A DNA stretch of 28,752 nucleotides from Planctomycetota bacterium (GTDB lineage Bacteria > Planctomycetota > Phycisphaerae > WQYP01): the NCBI GenBank assembly GCA_021798635.1, contig JAJZGH010000021.1, forward strand, positions 1 to 28,752, given 5' to 3'. The notes below the pieces were generated by a model, which worked only from the letters and a program-made list of their open reading frames with translations, was not told the origin of the DNA and did no database searches. The translations under genes were made by a program, and so were the position numbers. The number at the start of each line of letters is the position of its first letter. The stretch's first letter is position 1. Positions 7,515 to 15,676 of the stretch are shown here, one piece after another.

Positions 7515-8045
7515 ATGGAAAAACACACTGAAGTCGATACCTCAAAAATTGGACCTCCGCCTGCGGGTATTATTGTTCCGGCTGGATTCCGTTCGCTGCC
7601 GGATATGGAAGCAGCGCTGGCTGCGCATCACCTGGGTTATCTCCGCGAGGAACGCTTTATCATTGCGGCCTACCATCCCGAAGCCGATGCGGTGATCTGG
7701 AAAGATGGCCGCCGATCCGGATTCGGGGAAGGCGGATGGGATTTCTATTTCCAGCGGTTACTGCCTTCGGCACGGAGGCTTCAGGCCGACCTGACCGATC
7801 AGGAACACGTCGGGCAGGATGTTCTGGTGCTTGACCGCCAAAGTGGAACAGTTTACATCGCTCCTCGTCCGTGCGCGGAAGAGTTTCTTGCGACCGCCAT
7901 CGGCCTGGAGCCTCCACACCGCCGGTGCATGTGCGCCCGTCCACTGGGAGGAGCCGCTGAGTGTACTACCTGCCCCGCATCCCGCCGAAAGGCTCCGGAT
8001 CAAGGTTCTCAAGAGTCCCAAGGGGCAGGAGGGCGGCCGGCTTAG
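7515..8045 (+). CDS. Hypothetical protein with C-terminal CxC-x9-CxxC motif
   Basis: About 176 residues, no family recognised. The N-terminal 120 residues are mixed alpha/beta (VPAGFRSLPDMEAALAAHHL, EERFIIAAYHPEADAVIWKD). Near the end are four cysteines in a compact array, Cys138-x-Cys140-x9-Cys150-x2-Cys153, which could bind zinc or an Fe-S cluster. The tail after it is polar and low in complexity. A strong promoter at 7376-7404 precedes it and the AlkA-type gene follows 14 bp later, so the two are probably co-transcribed. The ATG at 7515 has only a weak ribosome site. Confidence 0.65.
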   Translation: MEKHTEVDTSKIGPPPAGIIVPAGFRSLPDMEAALAAHHLGYLREERFIIAAYHPEADAVIWKDGRRSGFGEGGWDFYFQRLLPSARRLQADLTDQEHVGQDVLVLDRQSGTVYIAPRPCAEEFLATAIGLEPPHRRCMCARPLGGAAECTTCPASRRKAPDQGSQESQGAGGRPA

Positions 8046-8059
8046 GCGGTTGCAGATTC

Positions 8060-8986
8060 ATGCGTGAAAGTTGCTTTTGCATTACGCCAACTGCGCCGTT
8101 CCGGCTCGATCTGACTGTATGGACCTTACGCCGCCGTAAGGACAATGCTGTGGATCGCTGGGATGGTGAGACCTACCGGCGGGTGGTGACGTTGCCGGTC
8201 GCGGTGGTCGATGTTGCTGTTACGCAGTCAGGTTCAGCGACTGCGCCAAAGCTGCATGTTACCGTGCTAAGCGATGAGGCTTGCAGCGTGAAACAAGTGG
8301 AAATCAGCGATCTCCTGGCGCGCCTGCTGGGCTTACATATTAACATGGGTCCATTTTATCGTTTTGCCGCAAATCATCCGCCGTTGCATGAGTTGGCCCG
8401 GCAATTTCGTGGAATGAAGCCACCGCGGTTTACCGGAGTGTTTGAAGGCATTGTTAATGCGATCGCCTGCCAGCAACTGACATTGACGGCGGGGATTGGG
8501 TTCCTCAACCGTCTTGCCGCGGCCTGCGGCGACGCCATTTTTATCGATGGGGCGGCAGTTCATGGCTTTCCTCAACCACAGGCGCTGGCTGTGGCATCAC
8601 CTGTGAAATTGCGGGAGCTGGGCTTCAGTCACAACAAGAGTCGGGCGATCATTGAACTGGCGCAGGGTGTTGCCAGCGGCCAACTTGATCTTGATCGGTT
8701 TGAGGCGTTGCCGGATGCGCAGGCACAGCGGCAATTGCAGATTCTGCGCGGTGTCGGACGCTGGACCGCGGAATATACTTTGCTGCGCGGCCTGGGCCGG
8801 GTGCATATTTTCCCCGGCGACGATGTAGGGGCCCGCAATAACCTCCAACACTGGCTTCATATTACCAAACCACTGGATTATCAAGGCGTTCGCAAGTTAT
8901 TGGGGGAATGGCACCGCTTTGGCGGCTTGGTATACTTTCATCTGCTGCTGCGAAGCCTGGCGAAAGCCGGACACATTCAAGCGTAG
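8060..8986 (+). CDS. AlkA-type DNA-3-methyladenine glycosylase (HhH-GPD)
   Basis: About 308 residues. The central HhH-GPD domain shows FEGIVNAIACQQLTLTAG (helix with QQ), the hairpin LRGVGRWTAEYTLLRGLG near residues 230-247, and the catalytic FPGDDVGARNNL with Asp254/Asp255, equivalent to the AlkA active-site Asp. It removes alkylated purines in base-excision repair. The first 100 residues match the AlkA N-terminal domain (PFRLDLTVWTLRRRKDN). The ATG at 8060 avoids overlap with the upstream gene. No Ada-type regulator is nearby. Confidence 0.92.
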   Translation: MRESCFCITPTAPFRLDLTVWTLRRRKDNAVDRWDGETYRRVVTLPVAVVDVAVTQSGSATAPKLHVTVLSDEACSVKQVEISDLLARLLGLHINMGPFYRFAANHPPLHELARQFRGMKPPRFTGVFEGIVNAIACQQLTLTAGIGFLNRLAAACGDAIFIDGAAVHGFPQPQALAVASPVKLRELGFSHNKSRAIIELAQGVASGQLDLDRFEALPDAQAQRQLQILRGVGRWTAEYTLLRGLGRVHIFPGDDVGARNNLQHWLHITKPLDYQGVRKLLGEWHRFGGLVYFHLLLRSLAKAGHIQA

Positions 8987-9030
8987 CGGCATCGGTTGCC
9001 AGGCTTGGATGCGGCATCGGGATTGGTAAC

Positions 9031-9588
9031 ATGGGTAAACGCCTGTTATTCACGGTAGGCCATTCCACAAGAACGTGGAAAGATTTTGTTCTATTATTGA
9101 AGACGTGGAAGATACAGGAGCTTATTGATGTGCGGACGGTTCCGCGTTCACGGGCATTTCCCTGGTTTGAAAAAGCACACATGCAAAAGGCTCTGCCAAA
9201 AGCGGGTATCGCCTATTGCCATCTGGCGGCCCTTGGCGGACTGCGCTATTCGAAAAAGGACTCCGTCAACACAGGCTGGCGCAATGCCGGCTTTCGCGGG
9301 TATGCGGATTACATGCAAAGCAATGGCTTTGAATCGGGTTTGAAGGAGCTGAACCGGCGGCGCGCGAAGCATCGTGTGTGCGTGATGTGCGCAGAAGCCG
9401 TTTGGTGGCGCTGTCATCGTCGGATGATCGCGGATGCGGAAATAATCCGCGGCATTCCTGTGCGACATATAATGACGCAACGGGCGGCGGTGCCGCACGC
9501 CTTGACACCCTTCGGCCGCATCCGCAAAAAAAAGACACGTCATCCGTTCATCACGTATCCACCGAATGCGGAATCGGCACCGGTTTGA
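9031..9588 (+). CDS. DUF488 family protein (long branch)
   Basis: About 185 residues. Diagnostic motifs: LLFTVGHSTRTWKDFVLLLK at the N-terminus, LIDVRTVPRSRAFPWFEK, and VCVMCAEAVWWRCHRRMIAD with the CxE...CHR cluster typical of this branch. The function is not established, although such genes often sit beside DNA-repair genes, as here with the AlkA-type gene 44 bp upstream. The reading frame is open from 8908, but the family N-terminus begins at the ATG at 9031. Confidence 0.9.
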   Translation: MGKRLLFTVGHSTRTWKDFVLLLKTWKIQELIDVRTVPRSRAFPWFEKAHMQKALPKAGIAYCHLAALGGLRYSKKDSVNTGWRNAGFRGYADYMQSNGFESGLKELNRRRAKHRVCVMCAEAVWWRCHRRMIADAEIIRGIPVRHIMTQRAAVPHALTPFGRIRKKKTRHPFITYPPNAESAPV

Positions 9589-9641
9589 CGGGATATTCCC
9601 TTCGGTTAGTGTAACGGTGTCTTAATTTGGGATTATGTAAG

Positions 9642-9725
9642 ATGCAGCATCGGCATTTGAATTCTTCGACCATGACGCAGGCGGCGATTGATGACATTAT
9701 TTCCCGTGGCCGACGCCAAGACTGA
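9642..9725 (+). pseudogene. Truncated relic of a small helper ORF (AIDDIISRGRR)
   Basis: A 27-codon ORF ending at TGA. Its QAAIDDIISRGRRQD core resembles the start of small proteins I associate with nucleotidyltransferase loci, where the helix normally continues past this point. The stop right after RRQD suggests truncation. The assignment is from memory of the motif and is weak. Confidence 0.3.
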
Positions 9726-9751
9726 ATAATGGCCTCTTTGACCCACTCCGG

Positions 9752-9757
9752 TATAAT
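9752..9757 (+). promoter_or_regulatory. -10 element (TATAAT), possibly leaderless start
   Basis: TATAAT ends 6 bp before the ATG at 9764, so transcription would begin at or next to the start codon. Confidence 0.45.
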
Positions 9758-9763
9758 ATCTGC

Positions 9764-9955
9764 ATGGAAAAGATCGCGTGCAAATTTGACTCCCATCACG
9801 CGGCGGATGCCGCGGATCGGGCATATTACAGGGATCTTTCACCCACCCAGCGTCTGGATATTCTATTGGACCTGATTAACGCGCAACGGAGCAACGATGA
9901 AACTTCCCAAAGACTTGCGCGAGTTTGTCGCGTTGTTAAACGCCGGCCGCGTTAA
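9764..9955 (+). CDS. Small antitoxin-like partner of a nucleotidyltransferase
   Basis: 63 residues: MEKIACKFDSHHAADAADRA then YYRDLSPTQRLDILLDLI and a basic end. Short proteins with this K-F-x-S-x-x-x-A-D-x-A-D...YY...L(S/T)PxQRLDILLxLI pattern occur immediately upstream of, and overlap, nucleotidyltransferase-fold genes in toxin-antitoxin-like pairs. Here it overlaps the start of such a gene at 9897, which is cut short. There is a consensus -10 just upstream. Whether the orphan is still expressed is unknown. The family call rests on motif memory and context. Confidence 0.6.
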   Translation: MEKIACKFDSHHAADAADRAYYRDLSPTQRLDILLDLINAQRSNDETSQRLARVCRVVKRRPR

Positions 9956-10025
9956 GTACGTTATTGTCGGCGGCGATGCGGTGGCTTTTCATGGCCGACC
10001 ACGATTCACAGGTGATAAGGAGTAG
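9897..10025 (+). pseudogene. 5' fragment of a nucleotidyltransferase-fold gene
   Basis: 42 codons: DLREFVALLNAGRVKYVIVG followed by GDAVAFHGRPRFTGD, then KE and a stop. The VIVGG.AVAFHG.PR.TGD pattern is the start of the minimal nucleotidyltransferase/AbiEii-like domain, which should continue with the catalytic D-x-D strand; the protein stops exactly there. The start overlaps the upstream small gene in another frame, the normal arrangement for the pair. The deleted remainder is replaced by the pRiA4b-like gene 3 bp after the stop. I read it as a deletion relic. Confidence 0.7.
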
Positions 10026-10028
10026 AAC

Positions 10029-10616
10029 ATGGCGAAAAAGAAGCAACCGGCGAAGAGGGGTATCGGCAGATTTTCCACTGGCGGATTGCAACTGAAAATT
10101 ACTCTGGATGAAAGCAACCCGCCGATCTGGCGGCGGGTAATCGTTCCGGCGAACCTCACCCTTGCGGGCCTGCACCTTGTAATTCAGACGGCCATGGGTT
10201 GGAACAATAGCCATATGCATCAGTTTGAAATCGGCGAGGTGCGGTACACCGGATATGATCCATTGGATGACTTTGATGATACCGGTGAAGATGACTCGAA
10301 AATTAGCGTGGCCAAGGCTATAAGAACAAGAAAGGAATTCCTTTACGAATACGACTTTGGCGACAGTTGGATACATACGATTGTCGTTGAAAAGAAAATC
10401 CCGGTTTTAAAAAAGCCCATCGTCTGCACTGGAGGCGAAATGGCCTGTCCGCCTGAGGATTGCGGCGGCCTGTGGGGATACTACGACAAGCTGGCCGCGA
10501 TCAACGATAAAGAGCATCCCGACCATGAGGAATTCGCTGAGTGGCTGGGCAAGTTTGATCCCGAAGCGTTTGATATCAACGCGGTTAATAAATCGCTGGC
10601 ACGACTGGCCAGGTAG
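10029..10616 (+). CDS. Plasmid pRiA4b ORF-3-like protein
   Basis: 195 residues. Signature elements are ITLDESNPPIWRRVIVPANL, HLVIQTAMGWNNSHMHQFEI, YEYDFGDSWIHTIVVEK, and GGEMACPPEDCGGLWGYYDK near residue 140, all typical of the PRiA4_ORF3 family (first described on plasmid pRiA4b). The molecular function is unknown. The family is scattered on plasmids and mobile regions. The ATG has AAGGAG 8 bp upstream, which overlaps the stop region of the broken nucleotidyltransferase gene. Confidence 0.93.
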   Translation: MAKKKQPAKRGIGRFSTGGLQLKITLDESNPPIWRRVIVPANLTLAGLHLVIQTAMGWNNSHMHQFEIGEVRYTGYDPLDDFDDTGEDDSKISVAKAIRTRKEFLYEYDFGDSWIHTIVVEKKIPVLKKPIVCTGGEMACPPEDCGGLWGYYDKLAAINDKEHPDHEEFAEWLGKFDPEAFDINAVNKSLARLAR

Positions 10617-10643
10617 GAGCCTCTTGGCACCGGTAACGCCCCA

Positions 10644-10668
10644 ACTATTGACCACCACTATTGACCAC
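10644..10668 (+). repeat. Tandem 12-bp direct repeats ACTATTGACCAC
   Basis: Two identical copies (10644-10655 and 10657-10668) with a 13-bp period, ending 2 bp before a candidate -35 (TTGATA at 10671). They could be binding sites for a regulator of the downstream seven-gene operon. Confidence 0.6.
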
Positions 10669-10670
10669 GG

Positions 10671-10700
10671 TTGATATTCACCCCCCTTTTACTCTAAAAT
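10671..10700 (+). promoter_or_regulatory. Candidate promoter TTGATA-18-TAAAAT for the seven-gene operon
   Basis: -35 TTGATA (10671-10676), 18-bp spacer containing a C/T run, -10 TAAAAT (10695-10700). The predicted leader to the GTG at 10849 is about 140 nt. Confidence 0.45.
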
Positions 10701-10766
10701 AGTGCAGGACTTTGGAAAACGCGATGAATGGGATAAGAATCCCCGTTTATCGAGGATCTAAAAACT

Positions 10767-10821
10767 GGTTTTCTCACAACAGTCCCGGCGGCCCCATAAG
10801 GCCCAGCGGGGCCGAGAAACC
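10767..10821 (+). promoter_or_regulatory. Structured leader hairpin upstream of the HAD gene
   Basis: Nested inverted repeats: outer GGTTTTCTC (10767-10775) pairs with GAGAAACC (10814-10821, one base bulged); inner CGGCCCC (10789-10795) pairs perfectly with GGGGCCG (10808-10814). It ends 27 bp before the GTG start. No U-tract follows, so it is not a canonical terminator. It could be a leader control element; I recognise no known riboswitch. Confidence 0.45.
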
Positions 10822-10848
10822 ATTCTTGCTTTAAGAGGAATTTTCATA

Positions 10849-11541
10849 GTGAAAAACGTGATTCTACCTGATCCCCAAGCCGCACAGGTATGGTTTGATT
10901 TTGACGGCACGATCTCGCGACAGGATGTGCTGGACGAATTGGTAAACAGGTTTTCACGCAATGAATCATGGCGGCTCATTGAAGAGCGGTGGCAAGCGGG
11001 GTTGATCGGCTCGGAGGCGTGTTTACGCGAAGAATTCGCGCTTTTGGACGTTTCCGATAACGACCTTTACGATTTTATCGATCAAGTGGAAATTGATCAG
11101 GGATTTCTGCCGTTGATTGCCATGCTGCGGCAGTATCACGTCCCGTTTGCCATTCTCAGCGACGGCATTGAAAAATTTATTCGCAGAATCCTTAACCGCT
11201 TTAACGTGGGCGATATTAAAATTCGGGCCAATCGAATCGCCCGAATGGATCAGCAACTTCACCTGGTGTGCCCACACAAAACGGAATTTTGCTTATCGGC
11301 GGCAGCTCATTGTAAATGCAGCAGCGCCCGGGAATTGCACGTAGGGCGGCGGAAAACCATTTACATAGGCGACGGCCGCAGTGATATCTGCCCGGCCCGC
11401 CAAGCCGATGTCGTATTTGCCAAAGGGGTTCTGGCGCAGGAATTGGCGTTCCGGCAACACGCCTATATTCCATACAACAGTCTGCACGAAATTATCGCGA
11501 TCATGAATGGGGCATGGACATCGCAGGTAGCAGCGATATAA
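10849..11541 (+). CDS. HAD-superfamily phosphatase (MtnX/phosphoserine-phosphatase-like)
   Basis: 230 residues starting with GTG (AAGAGGA upstream). HAD motif I is VWFDFDGTIS (nucleophile Asp17, acid Asp19); motif II is FAILSDGIEKF; the motif III Lys is in CPHKTEFCL; motif IV is IYIGDGRSDICPA. The cap between motifs I and II is helical, as in the IB subclass with MtnX and SerB. It should dephosphorylate a small phospho-substrate, which is not identifiable. It is the first gene of a seven-gene operon also encoding an amidohydrolase, aminotransferase, adenylating enzyme, SGNH hydrolase and two small transporters, and so probably makes a pathway alcohol. Confidence 0.85.
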   Translation: MKNVILPDPQAAQVWFDFDGTISRQDVLDELVNRFSRNESWRLIEERWQAGLIGSEACLREEFALLDVSDNDLYDFIDQVEIDQGFLPLIAMLRQYHVPFAILSDGIEKFIRRILNRFNVGDIKIRANRIARMDQQLHLVCPHKTEFCLSAAAHCKCSSARELHVGRRKTIYIGDGRSDICPARQADVVFAKGVLAQELAFRQHAYIPYNSLHEIIAIMNGAWTSQVAAI

Positions 11542-11575
11542 ATCGCTTTAAACCTAACGAAAGAATGCGAGCCTT

Positions 11576-12898
11576 ATGCCTGCAATAACCACGACCCAAC
11601 GCGATGCATTTGCAACAACCGCCCCGCGTCTACGAAGCGAACTGGAAAGCATTCTGCATCAGCGTCAGCCGGCCACCGAGGAACTGCTGGAAAGGCTGTT
11701 GCAAATTCCCTCTACCAGCGGCAATGAGCACGATCTGGTAGTTTTTATCGCGCGGTGGGCCCAACAAAATGGCTTTGAAACGGATTTATTTGAGTCTTCG
11801 GAAGCAGCGCTTAGCGCCTATCGTCAAGCAACTTTACGGCACATTCCGCTGGCTGGGCGCCCCACCTTGGTGATCAAATTTCCAGGCTGTGGCGTTGGCC
11901 GCAGCTTGATGTTCAATGCGCACAGCGATGTCATTGCACCGGGTGATCCACAGCGGTGGGCGCATGGCCCATGGTCGGGGAAAATAGCCGACGGGCGGAT
12001 TTATGGCCGGGGCGCTTGCGATGTAAAAGGACCGCTGGCCAGTGCGCTGGCGGCATTGGTGACACTAAAACAAATATATCCCCAGGGCCTGCCGGGCGAT
12101 GTGATGGTGGAAATTGTTCCTGGCGAAGAGGATTGCGTGGGGCTGGGCACATTAACCAGTCATGTGCGCGGGTATCATCCGGATGGGTTAATTGTGCTGG
12201 AACCCACCGAGGGACAGCCACGGAACGCATCGCGCGGCGGCGTAAGATTCGCCATCCGGGTACATGGCAAAGCGGTGCATGGCACAGTCAAATGGCTGGG
12301 AATCGACGCCATTGTCGGCTTGCGTGCGGTGCTGGAACACCTGGAACTTATGGAAACGGAATTTGCCAAGCCCGACGCCAATGAGTTGTTTGCCCCCTAT
12401 CCTATTATGCGCCCCATTACGGTGGATCATATTGAGGGCGGAAATTGGCAAGGTGCCACCTGTGATTTAGCCCAGTGCGCGGGGTACCTGGAATTGCTGC
12501 CAGCCGATGAATTTGACGTTTGGAAAAAGCGGTTTCAGGATCGGCTGCGTGAATTGCAGCAAAAAGGAAAAGGTGGCGGGTGCCGATTGGAAATCGAATT
12601 TTCCGAAGAATATGGCGGCCATGAATTATCCGCAGAACATCCGCTGGCGCAATGTGCGTTGGCGGCAATGACAGATATTGGTTTAACAGCAAGCAGCATG
12701 TCATGGCGCGGTTTTAACGCAGGGTGTGAAGCTGGCTTGCGTTGGGGTATCGATCAAACACCTACGCTGGTATGGGGTCCCGGCAGCCTGGAGCAGGCGC
12801 ATGGGATGGATGAATTCGTGGAGTTAAAAGCGGTGCATGAAGCGGCGCGATCCTTTGCGCTGTGTGCAATACATTGGACAACTTTACCGGTAAAATAG
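11576..12898 (+). CDS. M20-family amidohydrolase (ArgE/DapE-like)
   Basis: 440 residues. Metal-site motifs are intact: LMFNAHSDV (His116), GRIYGRGACDVKGPLAS (bridging Asp), VEIVPGEEDCVG (Glu-Glu), LIVLEPTEGQ and the C-terminal GSLEQAHGMDEFVEL with its His ligand. The lid/dimerisation domain lies between roughly residues 215 and 340. The family removes an acyl or aminoacyl group from an amine (acetylornithine, succinyl-diaminopimelate, carrier-bound lysine). Nothing here indicates arginine or lysine synthesis. It lies 34 bp after the HAD gene and 4 bp before the aminotransferase, so it likely deacylates an intermediate of this operon's product. Confidence 0.9.
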   Translation: MPAITTTQRDAFATTAPRLRSELESILHQRQPATEELLERLLQIPSTSGNEHDLVVFIARWAQQNGFETDLFESSEAALSAYRQATLRHIPLAGRPTLVIKFPGCGVGRSLMFNAHSDVIAPGDPQRWAHGPWSGKIADGRIYGRGACDVKGPLASALAALVTLKQIYPQGLPGDVMVEIVPGEEDCVGLGTLTSHVRGYHPDGLIVLEPTEGQPRNASRGGVRFAIRVHGKAVHGTVKWLGIDAIVGLRAVLEHLELMETEFAKPDANELFAPYPIMRPITVDHIEGGNWQGATCDLAQCAGYLELLPADEFDVWKKRFQDRLRELQQKGKGGGCRLEIEFSEEYGGHELSAEHPLAQCALAAMTDIGLTASSMSWRGFNAGCEAGLRWGIDQTPTLVWGPGSLEQAHGMDEFVELKAVHEAARSFALCAIHWTTLPVK

Positions 12899-12902
12899 AC
12901 CT

Positions 12903-14258
12903 ATGACACAAACGATGGTACATCCTCTGGGGTTAACGGATCTTCATGCGACGAGTCAGTCCCAGCAATGGTTTGCCCGCGCCAAGCAAGTATTGGCGGG
13001 CGGAATCAGCAGTTCGGCCCGCAGTTCCACCACCGGGCCGTTGCCCTATCCGTTGTACATTGCCCGGGGCAAAAAGTCCCACGTGTGGGATGTGGATGGC
13101 CACGAATTTATTGATTACCTGCTGAGCTATGGCAGCGCGATTCTCGGCCACGCGGAACGTGGCTTGGTCTTAGCGGTGCAGGAGCAGTTGGACCGTGGCA
13201 CCATGTTTGGCACGTGCAACACGGTAGAGGTGGAACTGGCGGAACAAATCTGCGCCATGGTTCCCGGGGCGGAACTGGTGCGTTATGCGAATTCCGGATC
13301 GGAAGCCATCAGCGGGGCCATCCGTGCGGCGCGCGGCTATACCGGTCGCAATCGGATTATCAAATTTGAGGGGCACTATCACGGCTGGATTGATGTGCTG
13401 GCGATAAGCAACCGTCCCACATCCACCGAAGCCGGCCCGCTGGATCACCCGCATAACAGCCCCCATTCGCGGGGTATTCCCGAAGGTGTCAGCGGGGATG
13501 TCATTATCGCGCCGTGGAATCACAAGGACCTTATTAAACAACTGCTTGATGAACACGGTGCTGAATCGGCAGCGATTATTTTGGAACCGATTGTTGCTAA
13601 TAACGCCTGCATTATGCCGGAAGAAGGAATGCTGCATTGGCTGCGGGAGCAATGTGATAAACGCGGGATTTTACTGATTTATGATGAAATTGTCACCGGC
13701 TTTCGACTGGCCCGGGGGGGAGCGGCGCACTATTTTGGTGTTACACCGGATTTAACGATATTCAGCAAAGCCATCGGCGGAGGATTTCCCATCAGCGCTT
13801 TTGCGGGCCGCCGGGTGATTATGGAGCAAGTGGGTGCCAATGTTGTAAAACATGGAGGAACATACAATGGCAATCCGCTGTGTGCCGCGGCCGCACTTTA
13901 TACTTTGCGAAAAATAAATGAGCCGGGCACGCTGGAAAATATTTACAGTCATGGCCGAAGCTGCATGGAAGCAATTCGCCGGGCCGCCGCCGACGCGGGG
14001 GTTGCGTGCGTGGTGCAAGGCGTGGGCAGCATGTTTCAAGTCATTTTTAATGAAGACGGCCAACCGTTGAAACATTATCGGGACTTGTTAAAAGTCAACA
14101 CGCAGCGCTATGCGGCATTCCGCCATTCGCTGCTGATGCAGGGTGTGCATGTCAACAGTTCCGGCTCCGCATGCTGGTTTGTCAGCGCGGCGCACAGTGC
14201 CGACGACTTGGAATTTACGACCCAGGCAATCGGACAGGCCATGAAGACTGTTCGCTAG
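12903..14258 (+). CDS. Class III PLP aminotransferase, glutamate-1-semialdehyde aminomutase-like
   Basis: 451 residues. Motifs: GLVLAVQEQLDRGTMFGTCN, ELVRYANSGSEAISGAIRAA (phosphate-binding region), IIKFEGHYHGWIDVL, LLIYDEIVTGFRLA (Asp that contacts the PLP pyridine), and TIFSKAIGGGFPISAFAGRR with Schiff-base Lys289. These are GSA-aminomutase-like motifs, but the context is not tetrapyrrole synthesis (no hem genes), so a specialised transaminase or mutase acting on an aldehyde is likelier. The start at 12903 has no clear ribosome site; 12915 is an alternative. It begins 4 bp after the M20 stop. Confidence 0.9.
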   Translation: MTQTMVHPLGLTDLHATSQSQQWFARAKQVLAGGISSSARSSTTGPLPYPLYIARGKKSHVWDVDGHEFIDYLLSYGSAILGHAERGLVLAVQEQLDRGTMFGTCNTVEVELAEQICAMVPGAELVRYANSGSEAISGAIRAARGYTGRNRIIKFEGHYHGWIDVLAISNRPTSTEAGPLDHPHNSPHSRGIPEGVSGDVIIAPWNHKDLIKQLLDEHGAESAAIILEPIVANNACIMPEEGMLHWLREQCDKRGILLIYDEIVTGFRLARGGAAHYFGVTPDLTIFSKAIGGGFPISAFAGRRVIMEQVGANVVKHGGTYNGNPLCAAAALYTLRKINEPGTLENIYSHGRSCMEAIRRAAADAGVACVVQGVGSMFQVIFNEDGQPLKHYRDLLKVNTQRYAAFRHSLLMQGVHVNSSGSACWFVSAAHSADDLEFTTQAIGQAMKTVR

Positions 14259-14296
14259 ACAAGACGCGCAAAACCGCACTAAAAGCCAGCGGAAAC

Positions 14297-15676
14297 TTGA
14301 AAGGATGGTACCTGAAATTGAATCCGGTAGACTTTTTTGCTGACCAGCTTAGTCCGGCGAACACGGCGCGAATTTATCAAGCCATGCCGCCGTGGCTCGT
14401 GGCGACACTTCGGGCACAGCGATTCCGAAAGATTGTGAAATATGTCGGTCGTCACAGCGAATTTTATCGCAAAGCCTTCCACGACCGGGGCATTGATCCG
14501 ACCAGGGTTCGCAGGCCATCTGATCTTGGCGATTTTTATACCATGCCGGAAGATATTATCGCCAACCCCAAGGCGTTTATCTGCCAGACACCGAACATTG
14601 TTTTTGAATCTTCCGGAACCAGCGGAAAAAATAAACAGATTTATTACCACCAAAGCGAGTTGTCACAAATCGCGCAAATTGACGCCGCAGGTTTGCAGGT
14701 CATGGGCATGCGATCCACCGATCGCGTGGCCAACGCTTTTGATTTCAGCATGTGGATTCCCGGCATGTTGGTGCATAATGCCCTGATGAGGCTTGATTGC
14801 TTTTGCATGGCCTTTGGGAAAGTTGACCCGCTGGAGGTATATCGGCGGCTCAAGCAGTATGAATTTAATGTCATTATGGGTGAACCTACGTGGCTGATCC
14901 GTCTGACGGAATTGGCCGAGCAGCACGGAAGCGTCCCGCTGAAGCTACTGATTGGTGGAGCTGAAGAAATGCCGCGCGACGCCATCGAATGGATGAACCG
15001 CGTCTGGCAAGGAGCCAAAGTTCGCATGTGCTACGGCAGTGTGGAACTCGGCGGGGGCATGGGTTATCAACCCTGCGATCAACCGGACGTCTACCATCTG
15101 GACGACACGGACTTTTATCCGGAGGTCATTGAACCGGATACCAACGGGCTTGGGGAACTGGTGTTTACAACCTTGCGCCGCACAGTAATGCCGTTGGTGC
15201 GCTATCGCACGCGGGATATCACGCGACTGATTCCCGAACAATGTCCCTGCGGTTTAAAGGGCATGCGTATGAGCCGGCTGCGGGGCCGCCGTGATGAATT
15301 AATTGTCGCCAGCGGGGGCAATTTATATCCCCTGATGTTTGAAAATATTTTGCGGCCTATGGAGGGTTTTACGCATGACTGGCAGGTAGTGTTCAAACTC
15401 GATGGCCTGCGAGAGATCATGGAAATTCACGTAGAATGCCTCCGCACCGATGACGAATCGTTGCATCGCGCGGTCCTGGAGCAGATGCGATTGCAATATC
15501 CGGATTTGACCAAAAACCTTGATATTGGCATATTTGATATGCGTTTGATCACGCATCCGCCGGGGTTTCTCCGCCATGATCGCAAGCTCAAGCGCATGGT
15601 GGATCAACGCCACGATTACACGGATGCGGCAGTGATTTCGGCAGCGCCAGGCAGCAAGGAGGCCGCCCATGCCTGA
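14297..15676 (+). CDS. PaaK/LuxE-like adenylate-forming enzyme
   Basis: About 459 residues. Adenylation motifs: VFESSGTSGKNKQIYYHQSE (Ser/Thr/Gly-rich P-loop), LKLLIGGAEEMPRDAIEW, VRMCYGSVELGGGMGYQP, LVRYRTRDITRLI, CPCGLKGMRMSRLRGRRDEL and SGGNLYP. The layout is that of phenylacetate-CoA-ligase/LuxE/CapK proteins, which activate a carboxylate as acyl-AMP and pass it to CoA, a protein or an amine. The frame has no ATG between the preceding stop and residue 30, so I propose TTG at 14297 (TTG at 14318 also possible). The open frame runs back to 14171 inside the aminotransferase. It overlaps the SGNH gene by 8 bp. Confidence 0.87.
   Translation: MKGWYLKLNPVDFFADQLSPANTARIYQAMPPWLVATLRAQRFRKIVKYVGRHSEFYRKAFHDRGIDPTRVRRPSDLGDFYTMPEDIIANPKAFICQTPNIVFESSGTSGKNKQIYYHQSELSQIAQIDAAGLQVMGMRSTDRVANAFDFSMWIPGMLVHNALMRLDCFCMAFGKVDPLEVYRRLKQYEFNVIMGEPTWLIRLTELAEQHGSVPLKLLIGGAEEMPRDAIEWMNRVWQGAKVRMCYGSVELGGGMGYQPCDQPDVYHLDDTDFYPEVIEPDTNGLGELVFTTLRRTVMPLVRYRTRDITRLIPEQCPCGLKGMRMSRLRGRRDELIVASGGNLYPLMFENILRPMEGFTHDWQVVFKLDGLREIMEIHVECLRTDDESLHRAVLEQMRLQYPDLTKNLDIGIFDMRLITHPPGFLRHDRKLKRMVDQRHDYTDAAVISAAPGSKEAAHA

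Noticed and set aside
10700..10848. Guanidine-type riboswitch (suggested by downstream SMR genes)
   Set aside because: The paired ACGR hairpins of mini-ykkC and the conserved cores of the other guanidine classes are not seen; only a generic hairpin is present.
12903..14258. True heme-pathway HemL
   Set aside because: The sequence is GSA-aminomutase-like, but no tetrapyrrole gene is nearby and it is embedded in an unrelated tightly coupled operon.
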